Notes under the pieces: model-generated | Told to the model about the DNA's origin: nothing | Databases searched by the model: none | The model's input: only the letters and a program-made list of their open reading frames with translations | Assembly: GCA_963969345.1 (NCBI GenBank) | Contig: OZ017770.1 | Coordinates: forward strand, 11,154,180 to 11,218,179 | Length of the DNA stretch: 64,000 bases | Direction of reading: 5' to 3' | From: Turbatrix aceti | Taxonomy: Eukaryota; Nematoda; Chromadorea; Rhabditida; Panagrolaimidae | Program-made: the position numbers and the translations under genes | Shown: piece by piece, positions 1-14,400 of the stretch | Numbering within the stretch: the stretch's first letter is position 1 | Layout: each line of letters opens with the position of its first letter

Positions 1-726
1 ACGGACCTTCAACTTCTGAAACTCTGCATACTCAATGGGATGCTTTTTTAAGTGACACGCTAGCGTACTCGTATGTGGACCCTTTAACACATAAGTACAG
101 TCACCGATAATGCATCGACTAAGATTCTCTGCCTTGTTGTACACAAAATACTTCCAAACAGGCGTTTGCTTGTTTGTACCACCCGACCGAATTGCAGCAG
201 CCGGATTACGATGCCACGACCAGTCGCCTTCTGTGAAAAGCTGTGCGGCAGGAGACGCTGCAACAGCTATGGCTCCTGGAATGGGTGTAATGGGTGTTGT
301 AGTTACAGTAGCCGGCGGTCCGCGACTTTGGGCAAGAATTGCTGCTTTAAGTTCCTCCTTAGACATAGAATTAGCATTTTGAGCCTGCTGAACTTGTTGG
401 ATAAGGAGAGCCCATGGAAATTCGAAGGGTGACCCCGTAAGCGGAAGACCAGACGTCGGGACGGGAAAGGTAGTCGACGATTGCGGCGAGGGTGACTGTT
501 CTTCGGATTTAATGGGTGAATGCTTTTCGCCGGAACTCAGATCAAGTCCATTGTCGGATGAATTGTCACAGATGGATGCCGTATCCGTGCCACCATCTTG
601 ATTTTCAATTTCCTCTTTGATTTGTTTGTCAAAGTTGTTAAAGTCATTGACAACAACCTGAGTGGGAAGTGCAAAGCGAAATTTCTTTGCCTCTGGTTCA
701 CCAGAAGAAGCAGCAACCATACTCAT
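1..726 (-). CDS. bed-3: BED-type zinc-finger transcription factor, probable bed-3 orthologue, first coding exon (partial)
   Basis: A minus-strand frame stays open for 242 codons from the ATG at 726 to the window edge, so the gene is truncated at its 3' end here. An in-frame stop lies 36 bases upstream of this ATG, with no earlier Met between them. Residues 1-185 are low-complexity, rich in Ser, Pro, Thr, Ala and Gln, with short acidic patches. Residues about 186-232 form a BED finger: aromatic start VWKYF, zinc ligands Cys205 and Cys210 (four residues between them), then His225 and His229. BED fingers bind DNA; C. elegans BED-3 controls cell division and moulting. The name rests on the finger sequence and on linkage to gon-1, which I recall as also lying near bed-3 in C. 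elegans. Being a BED protein is firm; the exact orthologue is less so. Confidence 0.75.
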   Translation of the reverse strand, partial: MSMVAASSGEPEAKKFRFALPTQVVVNDFNNFDKQIKEEIENQDGGTDTASICDNSSDNGLDLSSGEKHSPIKSEEQSPSPQSSTTFPVPTSGLPLTGSPFEFPWALLIQQVQQAQNANSMSKEELKAAILAQSRGPPATVTTTPITPIPGAIAVAASPAAQLFTEGDWSWHRNPAAAIRSGGTNKQTPVWKYFVYNKAENLSRCIIGDCTYVLKGPHTSTLACHLKKHPIEYAEFQKLKVR

Positions 727-3477
727 GCTTGCACGGACAAACTTGAGTTCACTGTGACCTATTTACCATTCACAAAGAGAGAGTACGGTATTGTGAACCG
801 GATTGATAGTGCAAAGTCTAAAAAAATTGAAAAAAAAGTTTTATTTTTGGAGTTAATTGAGACAAGGAAAGGAAGTATATAACAGCGCAACGCGTGCCCG
901 CACTCGCTAAACAGTTGGGTGTAGTAGACAATTGGGTGAAAATTATAAACAGTAGTTAAAGCATAAACAAACGCAAATTGTAAACCAATGTGCCCAGTAT
1001 GAGTGGAATGAGTTGTGATGGTAGAAAAAAGAAAAAAATAATGCAAGGATACGGGACAGGCAGGCTGTCCCTAAAAATGCCATACTCCCTGTGTTAACGC
1101 ATATTGTACAAAAAGTACAACTGAATTTTGACTCACAACAGAACACAGGGAAGGGAGAAGTTATATTGGCTCGATTCTTGTTTTACAAGGTTATGAGTGA
1201 GTGCAATACGACACGACGCCAAAATCGACTGACACGGAGGGGTAGAATACTTTGTGGCAAAAAAATTTGTTCAATTGCACCTAGTTAACATGACATTGAA
1301 GAAATAGTTACTATGTTCACTGATTTTGTACGCAAGAAGCAACCTTTGTACCTCACTGGAAAATCTGAGTTGAAAGGTCGCCATTATCAGTTGCAAATAG
1401 CAGCGATCGTAGAGTTCTTTCAGGTATCACGCAACATACGAGTATTATCACGATACCTAATGTAGATGGGTTGTACCAAAAAAATAAAAAGTAAGCTATA
1501 AAAAAGAAACCTCTGTTAGTGACAGGGCAAGCCCATCGTCAAGAAAAAAAAAGAGATACATGTTATATAATTTTATAATGTGTGTTGTCATTATAATATT
1601 TTCTGACTCGCACTCAACTTTATTTTCCATAATTATTCCATTTTTTTATCAAAAGCTCAGAAGTTTTGGGTGAGGAACACTCAAAAATAAATTTTCAAGA
1701 GAGTTTTTGTTGTCAATAAAAACAATAAGTGAAGCACATCCGGCTTCGGCTTTCACAAATTATTTTTGGTAAGTTGCCCCGATTTAATGGGCAACAAAAG
1801 CTTGAAATGAGAAAAAAAGAAAGGGGGTTCTCCTCCTTCTCACCCCTTTTTCTTCTTCATTATAAAGTTGAGTGGAGTGGACAGTAAGTTGCCGACCATG
1901 GTAGTATTAGTAGTTAGGGGTCTTTTTTAAAACTACTGTCGCTACCCCAACAAAACATAGACGATGCCCTAAGGCGTAATTTTTTGTGAACCGCAGGTTT
2001 TGCAGTTTGAATACCTCAAAAACCAGTGAAAATAGGATAAAAGACAGTTTTACAATGATCTGACTCTGACAGCCGGCCACGCAGTTTGTTTGTAGACTGA
2101 CCGACAAATATAAGTTTTGGTATCAAGAGAAAACAAAAAGACAGATTGATAAAAGTAATGAGTAGTAAGTGGCGACCTGGCATGGCCGACGACCCCCCAT
2201 GTTTGCGCAAGTGATAGCGTGGTACCCAAGCCATTGAAAACACGCTGCCAAATAGACTCTAATTCTGACAAACTAAAAAGTGCACATGCATTGACATCAA
2301 TACGACTACTCTCTTCTATTTACTACGTACTTTACTAGGTACCACGAACATATGAGGATCAGTTTTGTTCGGTCATGTCATTTGAAGTCCCAGGTACTTC
2401 AAATGCGCGCCCTCAGTTTATGCAAATCAGAATCCGACGAGAAAAAGTTTTTCGGTTGATGATGGTTCGGATACAATCATCACATATACCACAGCGATTG
2501 CGATTCTCTGAAAAGGGGTTGCAGCAGCCACTTGAATGAGTTTCAAATGGATAGATCGTTCGTATGACATGTACGTACAAAAAAATTTTCTCCTACATAT
2601 ACTTAAATCTTGTTTTGCGATTAGAATTTTGTATTAAACTTGTTCATGCCCTTACCACTATAACTACCACCTAATGTTCCACTTTTTTCACAACATTCAT
2701 CGTGATGAGGCGGAAATCGGCATCATAGTCAAAATAATCTCGACCGACAAAAAACCAGAAAAAAAACCAAAAGCCAAGTACTTTTGCTTATTTGATGAAC
2801 ATTCGGCCTTCCCCCTGAAAAAAAGCAACACCACGACAACCACAACAATCTAGCTTAGTTGTGTAAAGGCAGTCTCGACTGATGATGCTTCAAATGTTGA
2901 TGATGAGAAGCGATGTGGCGCAGTCGTCAAAAACTGAGTTTGGTCTCGGGTTTTGTGCCTACATATCTCTGCGCTGTGTACTACTTATTAACGCCCATCA
3001 GGGAGACGGGAGTTAACTTCAAGAAGTTTGAAGCGTGGACCCATGAAAGCCCAAGAAAAGAGACATACGCGCGCGCATCCTTTTTCACCCTGCCTATCTG
3101 TATTCGTTCATACCCCAAAAGTCCCGAGGGATGCAAGACGACGGCCCAAGCTACTGATCTTTACTTGCTGGTTAACTGACGTGCCGGACAGCAAACTTGA
3201 CGGATTTGGAACAGATTAGATGTCAATAATATTTTTCACAAATTCCACTGGGCTTGTTGAGAAGGATAACGAAAAATGACTCCATTTTGGAGAAATTATG
3301 TTCTTGTAAGAAAAAAGAAATATGGTTTTTTGGACAAGTCATTATAATACGAGAGAATAGAGTCAAGGGGTTGTTTATGGTGCCAAAAATGCGTCGTTGA
3401 CAACTTTTTTTAAGTAAGCAGGTTGGTGTGCAATACATCTTTTAAACCGTATTGTTTTTTATCATTTATCAAATCCG

Positions 3478-3500
3478 ACACACACACACACACACACACA
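3478..3500. repeat. (CA)n microsatellite
   Basis: A run of about eleven CA units inside the noncoding interval. Confidence 0.9.
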
Positions 3501-3845
3501 TAGATAGGCAGACACGTAGTACACACAAATATATATGTGAATATGAATAAGTACTAGAATTAGAAAAAAAAACCTACTAGAAGCACATTATGAAACATCA
3601 AAGAGGGCAAAAAGAAGGAGAGGATGGATTCTAGCCGACACCGATAACTTCTTTTTCCTTCTCCATTGCCTCCTTCTTCTTCGTCGTACTATTCCTCGTC
3701 ACAATTCACAATTTCCCATAACTCAGGGGTCATCGGGCGGTGGTTGTTTCACTTTTTTGACGTTTGTACCGTACAGCCCAAGTAAAAATCTAATGTCTAC
3801 GTGTACGACCTTGCTAAAGCAAAAAATCTGAATACTGCTTTGACG

Positions 3846-3874
3846 CCCCCCTCCTCTCCCCTCCCCCTCCTCTC
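3846..3874. repeat. Polypyrimidine tract
   Basis: Twenty-nine consecutive C/T bases (mostly CTCCCC units) on the plus strand. Simple sequence with no evident function. Confidence 0.8.
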
Positions 3875-6800
3875 AATCTACGCATCTATCCCTCAACTTT
3901 TCTGACAGAGGAAATGAACCTGAACAAGACTGACAAAAACAGAAGAAGAAAAAGAAAGAGCTCATTATTACATATTGGTTAAGGTGACGAGCTGAACTCA
4001 TTTCAATACTTCTACTACTTCTTTCTATGTGTTCCGAACAATAAACCAATAGAGAAAAAAAACGACTGCAAAGGTGATCAAATAGCAACAAACGTCTGGT
4101 ACAGAAGGAGAGCGGGGAAAGAATGTGAACTCATTTCTATGAAGTATTGCATTGCATTGCACATTTTTCAAAACATCCAGAAATAAAGTCTGATAAACAT
4201 CAAATAACTACCACAGATGCGTGAAAAAAAGAAAGTTATCTAAAAAAAAGTATCGGTGAGAAAATATCAAAAAAATTATAAATGCGGAATGATTTTACCG
4301 GTATAAGAGGGATACAATCAATTTGGGTCAAACAACAACAACAAATAGGTTAGATAAGTGAGGTGACAATAAAAAAATTAACACAAAATAAGCTTGGGAG
4401 AAACCCTAGTTAATTTTTTGTGTGCCTAGTCTTTATCTTTTTTAGCCAACATTGGACAAAAAAGAATTTGTCAAAGCAACAAGTGATATGTCAGAGAATA
4501 ATCGGTGGTGCACTACTGTTATGGCAAAACAAGACAAATTGTTGTTGGTCGTGGTTTTACCCACATAACCCGTAGACAAGACAAGCAAAGGAAGCTAGCG
4601 TAGCTCTTAGTTACTCGTTGGAGAAGCCAAAGAAGAACTACAAGCCGTTGCTAGCGTATGCGATAGGCCAAGGAAGCCGGATCAACTAGGGCTTTGAGTA
4701 TTAACTTTGTGGATTTCACCCAGGTAAGGGAGGGGGAGGAAGTATGTGGAAGAGAGACAGGATGAGAAAAATGGCATCTTATTGTCACTAGTCATTGAAA
4801 GCTAAGGAGTAATAAGTCTGTATGTGCGCAGACAGGGGGATAAAAGTACAAAATAATATTGTACATCTTTAACCCACTTTTTTTTTTTTTTTTTTGTCTT
4901 CGAATATTTTGGAGTTGTGGTCACGGATACCAACTAAACCAGAAATAAATATTTAAATAAAAATAGGATTACTGAACACCATCATACCTTACTTAATCTC
5001 ATTCATTTTCCTGTGTCCGTACACAACTACCGGATACACTAGATTTTGGTAACATCGGTACTCTACGCAAAGGTAGACAAGGGGAATATTTACAAAATTC
5101 AGTGTTTCGTTCAATCATCGAAATACGATAGTGGTTGGTGTTTAATAGGATTATACCGCGTTTTTGCGCGTTTTCTTTTGGGAAAATGATGTGGTAAAAA
5201 TCAACAGAGTTGTCTGCACGCGTGTATGTGTTTTATCTTTTTTTCACCTATAATTACCGTAGTTGCGTTTTTTTTGCATTGTCTCAAGATAAATAAGTTG
5301 CTCATTACCGATTACGGTAGGACGATGGTTAAGTTGGTTACCAAAAGGGGCTCCTCCCCCCTTCCCTCTTTTCCTTCTCGAGGTACTAGGTATGTGTACA
5401 AGTAACGCGGCTTAATGGCAGAAAAAAAACAGACGGACGAACGACAACTTTAAAAGTACGTTAAACGCGTGCAACCACCAGCCAACCACTAGTCAAAACC
5501 AGAAGGGGTTTGTGAAGTGAAGTCAACGGCAAGACATAACGCGCGTTTACAACTTGATACCCTTTTCCCTCTCCTCTCTAGTACCAACACCTTTAGGCAC
5601 TATTTTATATTTTTTATTTTTGTCTCTAGAACAACCGGATTAAAGTCGCCGTGATTTTCCTATCATTTGACATTTATACCTTTGTGCTGTTTGAAACCGG
5701 AGATAGTGAGGCGTTAAAGAATAGTCAGACTAAAGAAATAACAAAAACATCTTTAAATTGTATATATCTCCGAAATGCGCGTTAAAGTTTTTGCTTTACG
5801 GAAAAAAAACATGACTAGTGATAAAAATGCTTACTTCATATTCCTGTGTCGCCTGACTGACTGCACGAGAACTGGGATGGGGGGGGGCAACTAGGAATGC
5901 TTTAGTGAGTGGAGAGAAAATGTACAATAACGATCTTGACATTGGTTGGTAGTACTGTTTATTACACCACCACCAGCCATCAAGTGAACAAAAAATACGA
6001 ATGAAGAGATCCTAATGGATCACGTCAGGATGTTAGTACAACTACAACAACCTCTGGCTGCCGATGCATCTGCCGATCTATCTACAGATGCAAAGTAAGC
6101 AATTTGTACAATATTACTTTCGGGCACCCGGCAACTATTTAATCGTAAAAAAATCATCTACTCTGGTACGTCTTAAAAAAAAAAATACATATACAAATGT
6201 AATGGAACGATTTATTCCGTAATCGAAAATTGAGAAAAACCGATTGCAGGTGGTTATTTTGAATGAACAGGCGCGAAGTCAGAGAAGCGCAATTCTACGA
6301 TGCTCGCCTTGTACCGGAGCAAGCACTATATTTGCAAAAATATACCCAATGACTGCCTCAAGGAGCAAAAAGGTCGACGCACTCCTGTCTGGGACACGGA
6401 TACTTGCATATTCATGCAGATGTCTAAATTGGTCAAGAGTACGCGCATGCGAAAACCAGGATTTGACATCCAAGTGTCAGAAAATGGCGTGGCCCCTATC
6501 CCCCAGTAGAGTGAGGGAAGCCACAACCAAAGACAACAGGAAGAAAGCCAACGAGAAAGAAAGGGAGTCCATATTATTTTTGAGTCACCTAGGCACCTAG
6601 GTTGGCAGGCGCAACCCTTGACAATGGATTGATGAATATTTTAAAAGGCAAAAGACAGCAACAGTCACCTGGTATATACCTTGGATATTCCGGCGTAAGT
6701 CCTCATAATTTGCAGTGAGCTAGCGCACTGCTTGCAGGACTAACAAAAGGTTGATGAAAATTAATTATTGCCAAGTTATGCGGTAAGGCTTACATTTGCA

Positions 6801-8420
6801 AGTGACAGGCTTGGAAAAGAAGCAAGCAGGGCAGGGAAAAAAAGAATTCCAACATTTTTCTTCTGCCGATAATGACAGTAGTCTATTGAATAGTCAAGCA
6901 AAAATTTATCTAGTTTATTAATGCTAAAATAAAAGTTGAATAATTTTTGTCTTGCTCTGTAAAGGTACGTAAACAAAAAAATTTTGTTTCTAGCCATAAA
7001 GGGGTGTGGTGTGAAGTGAATAGATACTGGAAAAGAATAAAAAGAGCTTCATGTGTTCAACGAGGTCGTCCCAGGTAAAATTCGCCAAATGTTACACAGA
7101 CATAAAATAGATGATGCGCTTTGATACTAGGTGTTTACTCAGGTATTCCTCCAAACGATGGTAAAAGAATCATCACCGAGGTTGAAAGGAGAAGGGACAG
7201 GACAAAAATGCTTTTTGCTATTCATTTACCTTGACAACACAGTTTCAAGCGCATACATATGCATCAATTAAAAAAAAAATTTGATTGTATATTTTTTTTA
7301 AATGTATGTGATTTTTAACGTGTTTGATACCCAAATAGAGTACTGTATTTTTTTTATGAATGTGTACATTGAGCAACGCAGAAAAAAATATTATATTACC
7401 TCTGAGGTAACGGGTGTGAATGTTTTTTTTATCACCAAAATATAGTATTATAACGTTCAGTCGTTCAATCGTTTGATGGAAATATAAAAAAAGAAAGGTT
7501 AGAACATGCGAGTACTAAAACTGACGGCCGACGACCCAACAGTAATGCTGTATCGTTTCATGCTCGCATACAGGCTTGCAGAGCTTTAAAACCGAGAAGA
7601 GGCATAACACCAATCATTGTTGGCGTTTGATTTGCGCACAATGTTTGGAGTACGCGGATTACTTTTGATTTGTCATCATCACCGGTCGTGGAATGTATGT
7701 ATCCTTTCCCCTTTCACTAAGCCAACTGACCCTTACTCAGGAAGACAACTCGCTCACTCTCAAAAAAAGTTAAGTGTCGCATGCCATGTGAATAGCTGTA
7801 AAAACCCGGTGACAATAAAGCAAAGCATATAGCTCACCAAAAGCAGATCAAAAACAGTGAAAAATCGTGGAAAAAAAGCGTTATAACCCGGACGACAACT
7901 ACACCAACACCGCGCGGTGTCTTGGTCAAGACTTGTCTTCTTCTTCCGCGACGAGCACGAAAGGGGGAAAAGAAAATAAGAGGACCTAAAAAAATAAAAG
8001 ACAGGTGGGTGTGATAGATGTTCTGTATCCGTGCTGGGGTGGTTGTAGTAGCAGTGCTGCTTCTTGATGCTTCCAAATGGTAGTAGTACTTTCTTACGAG
8101 CTCAAATAAGGCAATTGAAAAAATAAAGAAGCGATGAAGGCGGAATTGGGAATGCGTACAATCATAGATAAATTTTATTTATTTTTTATTTTTGCCTGCT
8201 CCTGCTTCTGATGTGAGTGAGTGCTTGTATTACCAAATGTTCTCCCCTCTCTCGTATCCCTATCCTATTCACCGTTATTATGGCTCAAAAAGTTGGTGTA
8301 CCCGTAAAATTGAATTCTAAACAGCAAAAAATGTGAAAAGAAAAGGTGAATATCATTTCAAAGCTTCTTGTTGCCTTGTTGTTGGTGATAATGATGACGA
8401 TACACCAACTAACCAAGATG

Positions 8421-8478
8421 GTTTACGACGACGAGGACGACGACGACAATAACGCCGATGATGATGTCGGTGGTGATG
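8421..8478. repeat. GAC/GAT trinucleotide-rich tract
   Basis: Imperfect GAC/GAT repeats that translate as poly-Asp in one frame. The surrounding frame has no recognisable product, so I treat it as simple sequence. Confidence 0.7.
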
Positions 8479-11400
8479 AAAAATTCAACGCGGCTGACAC
8501 TTTTCCCTTTTTACTTTCTCAATCTCGACTTTTAGCTTTTCAACTCACTAGCCTATCAAATATTGGGTAATGCCCCAATTAACTTATGAATAATGAAGAC
8601 GCAGTAATCCAATAAATGCGAACCCTTGTCAATCCCCGGCAGGTAAAGTGACATGTTATGATGAGTGATGTGAGAAGGAGAGGGCGTTTTTTTGTTTTTA
8701 ATTTAATTAACAGCTATTTACATATGTGTACATATATGTCCCAACAAAAATTCATGTTAAACCGGTAAAGACGACAAAATGCTTTTTTCTCCTCCGGAAA
8801 TGAATACTATAACTCATGGTTCACCAAAAAGAAAGCTGTGTCGTCCACGCTTGAATAGCTTTGACAAATATTGCTCCCTCGTTGACGCACATTTTTTTCG
8901 GTTATAAAATTGACCTATTTGTCAGTAATAAAAACGAATACCGTTATTCTTTATATATATGTTTTTCATAATATTAGAAGTGAAAAAAGATACGCCAGTG
9001 CTCACTCCTTGGCCTTGGACGCAAGATAGGAAAACCAGGATGGCGATCCGGACTGGGTAGCAATCTTTGTAGTATTGTTTTTGGTTGAAGTCAATTACGC
9101 ACGTCTTTACCACAGGACAGAGAGACTATTGATGTTACAAATCGAATTATGCTTGTGTGTTAGCAAAAAATTGAGAATAATAAAAATTTTTGTATGCAGT
9201 GCGCTATACGTATGCCAGCTGCAAGGCGCGATTTTTTCAAGAAATTGGCCGTAAGCAAACCTGTAATTCACTCAAGGTGGTAGGAAAAGAGGAATGTTTC
9301 CCTACAAGACAAGATTTTTTTATTTACAAAAATATAAACTTATTTTAGTTGGGATCGCTTTTGTAGTTACAAAAAAATGGTAAAAACAGTTAGCACCCCG
9401 GGTAACGGAAAAAATGTGAAGAAAAAAAATAATATTAAAAGTAGCGGGAAAAAGTGTAAATCAAAAACAAATCACCTTTCGCCTCAACCAACCGAGCAAA
9501 GGCAATTACTCACACGTATTTGTGGAGCCGTTGTTTAAGAAATGACTGAATATAGGCAGAAAGCAGAAGGTCAACAAGAAACACAGCTACCCCAAGAACG
9601 ATACGCAGTACTTTTTTAATCATTACAAACCTTTGCCGACAGGAGAAAAAAAAAGAAAACACTCCCAAGATACAGAAGCTAAGGAAATAAAAATATTCAA
9701 ACGGTTCGCATCTATCATCTTTACACCGCTTTGCTCTAAGTTGCTAGGAGTGGTAAGCGGAGAACGCAACGTTTTTTTCAGTGCTGCAGTTCCCACAAAT
9801 CATGTGCTTGACCGGGGAAAAACAACAATACTGTGCAACTTTTCTTGATTGTATGGTCGAGAATTGTGTCGGGAAAAGAAGTGGAAAACCCCAAACAGTG
9901 CAGGGGTGCTGCGTATGCGTAAGACAGCAGGCGTTTACGGCAACGCAAGTGAATTTTCTGACTGACTCGATGATTGTAGAGAGCAAGACAACGCAACTAC
10001 CTTTTTTGTGTGCCTGGTTAAATACCCGCCTTTTCAAGAAAAAAAAGATAAAGCGTCCAGGTAACAAAAAAGGCTCCAAATAACAGAAATATTTTCCCCG
10101 GTGTTCTTACCAGCAGGAGATGATGACGACCAACCTTGCTTACTTGCCGCTTGTCATTTAAATATGGTAAGTGACGAATAACACGCGAGCAGGGCAGGCG
10201 CAACGCGTACATATGCCGAGGTATGCAAAGGTATGCGCAGGGCCGTCTCATAGGCTGAAGCCGGCGGGCGTATGAGAAGAGATTAATTACCGCTGGCAGT
10301 GCGTGCGACATACATTTATGTCCGAGCCAATGAAAGCTAAATGTTAGAGCTTTTAGCCCTATACGGTAATGAGAAATCCTATTTCTTTCCCCCCGCCTTT
10401 TGACTCCACCTCTATTGTAGGTACAGGACTAATCGGATAACTAACCACAGTTCCGATACGCATTACAGTTACGTCAACCCTTTTTGCTAATGCGAACGAT
10501 AATCCATTCGTCCATTTAGGTGTATCCAGACAGGATGCTATCCGGTGTTAGTTTTTGTAAGAGTACAACTTTTTCCGGAGTTAACCAATCAACTACGGTA
10601 AGATTGACTTCAAAGGAAAGAAACTAGCTTAGCAGGCATGCTACCGTCAAAATATAAGCAGTGATGCCTAGGACCGACAGGAAATGCATTAACGACAGTG
10701 AACACGCAACTTAAAACGGAAGATTCGCGCGCGGACAAGCAAGCTCAAGCGCAAAACGCACTTTATTTTCTCCAGGTTTATTTAGTTGGTGGAAATTGAC
10801 GGTATTGAAGCAAACATGTTAAGTCTGTAAAGGCTTTATAGGTCTGTAAGACGACAAATTTTTTCCGTCTGGTTAAAGTCCCCCCTCCCCTATGCACTGC
10901 GCCTAAAAACCTAAAAGGCGAAATATTCTGTTATCGGTCAAAAAGACACGACGACAAAAACGGAAACGAATGCCCAGGTAAAGAGTTCAATCAAGCATGG
11001 TCTTACTATTTTTGCAGAGAGGCACTTAAAAAACTTGTATACGTACTAACTATTGCCATGTTTGGTAGCAGGTGACAGACAAATGGTGTCAAAAGTGCCG
11101 TAAAGTATAGACTTACATCATCGTGACACCTCTGATCTTACTGTGGTTATGATGAGTGTCTCCAAAAAGGTGGTAATAACGCTAACAAGAATATGTTAAG
11201 TGCCAAGTCCTATCCTATACCCATATTTGCTTCGAAACAAACTCGCGCACGCAAAGCACGCAACATAAAACCTGTCATCTGTATCAAACGTTCATGTTGC
11301 ATGCAAACACGCAATTGTCTAAGTGACTTGCCATCTGTATTCCCTGGTTTATGCCGTTTTCGCTCTCTCTATTTTTTTAGGCAATTGAAGATACCACCTG

Positions 11401-14400
11401 GTTGGCAGGCATGTCAATAAAAATTGACTTATCCAAAAAATTAGCGTGGATTAAAAAAAACTGCTTGAATGGGAGCAAAAGAAAAAACCATTTGCTATTC
11501 GACCGGGGAAAATGGAGTAAATCTATGGCTTTGCCCTCTATTTATGCCCCCTTTCTCTCTGGTATTTTTTGTGCTCCTTTTTAATGCCAAAAAAGCAGTA
11601 AAAAATGTTGGTTGCCAGGTAGGTGGCAGTAGGCAACCTTCAAACTGGGTTGGTTGCCAGAGGTGCTTTGAGAAGACGAAAAAAAAGTGCAAAAAAAATT
11701 TAGTGTGCGCGCAATAACTAGGCTGTGTGTTTCTGGTAGTACATGCTTAGCAGTTGTTACTAAAGGAACAGTGGCGCTTCCTTCGAAAACGCCAATTACT
11801 GCCAGTTCAGTAAATGGGCATATTCCAGGTGAATTGTGTACAAAGCAGAGAGTTGGTTTGGAGGGGGTTCCGAAAACGAGGGTGGCACAGCTACAAGCAC
11901 TCCTACTACCGCTGCGCTCTCTGGAAGCAGGGCATGCTTCCGGACTTTTTACCTATGAATAGGTTAACGTCATAATGGACAATAAATGCATCATCTATAA
12001 ATGGCGAACTACTTTCTGATGCTATGGTGCCGAGAATTTCTATAACTGGGGCTACCAAAGAAGGTAAAATAAATGTTAGGATTTTTCAACACTCGGTGGA
12101 ACCGAAAATGTTCTCTATTGAATGTTCAACAAGCTAGGATGTAAGGTGTGTGCAAATTCCCGATAAGTGTAAAACATTGGTGTTCGAGACAAAAAAAAGA
12201 AAGAATATAATAGAATCCCCACATTTGACTCAGTTCTGACCTTTATTACAACAAGGTTGTTCCTAGTCGGGTTCAAAGCAAGAAAACAAATTGCTGGTTT
12301 TCGAACACCGACAGACCAACCTTCTTGGGTAGCCTTTGCCAAATGTTTTTTTTTATATTTAACACAATTCGGACGGCAAAAAGTCGCAAATGCTAAATAA
12401 TGGTATACATCGTCGAAGGACAAGACAGGTTGTCTCTACGCAAAAAAAATTAGTCACCACCAATTGTTTGAAGGTTAGGTTTGTACGCGGTCACAATGGT
12501 AAAGAAAAGTGCGCTGCGTAAGAAAATCAGGCACAAACATATCGGTGTGGTAACATGATTTCTTTTTTTTTCTCTGACCGTTTTTTATGTCGCATTCGCA
12601 TCAAAATAAGACAATGACAGAAGCAACGGTTATTGCTTGGATACATTTACGCATGACGGTAAAATTCTTAAAGGTGAAGGGGTTGTTGTGCAAAAGTAGG
12701 GGGAAAAAAAGAGTAGTAGCTAGCCAACCAAGCGAAACAAAAAGGGGGGTGTTGATGGTAACCAACTACAGAACTACCAACTAGTAGCTACTCCCCTCAA
12801 TCGGTCGAGACTCATTCTGTTTTGCTCTACAGTAATGACTCACTTTGATTAGTAGTCTTCGAAAGTTTGTTAACACCTCGCTATCGCAGTTAAAGAAAAA
12901 CGGGGACCAGATTCATGCAACATACACATACCTTGACTGGTCTGGGAAAGTTAGCACTTCTCAAAATAAGCGATAGTATTTGAAAAAATACAGAGGAAAA
13001 GCGAAAAAAGGAACACACCTGTTGAGAGTTAGTATTACATGGGAATCTGAAATAACGTTAAATCATGCGAGTAATCGGGCAATACACTTAAGGGTAGCGT
13101 GATAGTATATGTATACTGCATAATTCAACGAGGTTGGTTAGTTCTCCTTGATCAACCATGATGATTGTATATGCGTCTTATTTTCAATTTTTCTTCTACA
13201 AAATAGAGGAATGCGTAAAACTACCATAAGTGGTCTCAACCCGTGAAAAAACAGAAAGCAGCTTGAGGCACTTTTTTTACAGGGAGTCAGTCATTCATTA
13301 AAACTTATTTCAGTCAAATTTTTCGATAAACGGTTGTTTTTATACTTCAAGGATTTTCGTCATATTTTTCTCCTCATTGAAGAAAAGAGATAGTTCTCAT
13401 TAATTCCTCGCAAAGCACGTACAATTTACAAATGATTTGTGAAGAACAACTGATTGGTAGCGCAAAAAAAACAAAACAAATTTATGAAAGGCTCAAACTG
13501 GTAGAATGGAAAACCCAACAGAGCGCGTTAGCCCCTAATAATGGGTAAAAATATTTTTTAACACTATACATTTGACAAAAAAAATTTAAGTGCAAAATAA
13601 AAATATGAAGCCTCAAAAGGTTTTTACGGAATTTTTTTCAGTCCTCATCCAGACGATTTTGAAGATGGCAGTGGGTAGGGTGGTCTTTTTACCCACTCAT
13701 AAGACGATAAAAGTATATCAAGTTTCCCGTAAGACGGACGGCACGGAAGTCAGTCATACTCCTCCAAATATATATAAGCGCACTAAGCAAGCATAGTTTG
13801 GTGTGCGCGCTATGGGTACAAAAAAAACATTATTTCATTGCACTAAGACACAACAATCCTCAGATATCCCATTCCGTAGCCTAAATCAGAGCAAACCGTA
13901 ATAAGAGCAAGAGAGAGAAAAGAAAGGATGCACACAGGCACTTTTTTAATCATCGAAGATTTATGACAAATGTTGCAACAAACAACACGGCAAGTTGTTT
14001 CAAATTTAAACATTAAAACAGGTCATTGCAAAGGTTGGTGCATGTGTAATCATCCTTTGCACCTCTTGTACCGATGTCAGAAAAAAAGTCAAAACCAATT
14101 TTGGATCATGCTCAAAAAAAACGAATTGCCGGAATGACAATGAGGGAAAAAATTGTCCTCACCGGATGAAGGTGAAAATCGGCGCGTTATGCGGGTGAGA
14201 AGGTGACAAAAAGTTAAAATAAGAGATTAAGAATTCTGGTGGCTACTAAATTACTTAATTTCACACTTTGACACCTTTGAGTGTGAGTGAGTGACCGAAG
14301 GCTACTACTCCTCGTCGTAGTGCTTGTGTGTAGGTCGTGAAGCCAGCCTAAAATCAAACGGTCAGTTTGATTGTTTGCTAAAGACCCAGAGATTTCCGTT

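Noticed and set aside
6244..6600. 118-codon plus-strand frame as a gene
   Set aside because: No recognisable domain, overlapping frames of similar length on both strands, no convincing splice or start context.
11687..11962. 91-codon frame and a partly open minus-strand reading near 11.9-12.07 kb
   Set aside because: Some stretches look protein-like, but no frame stays open for long and nothing is recognised; could be old pseudogene debris at most.
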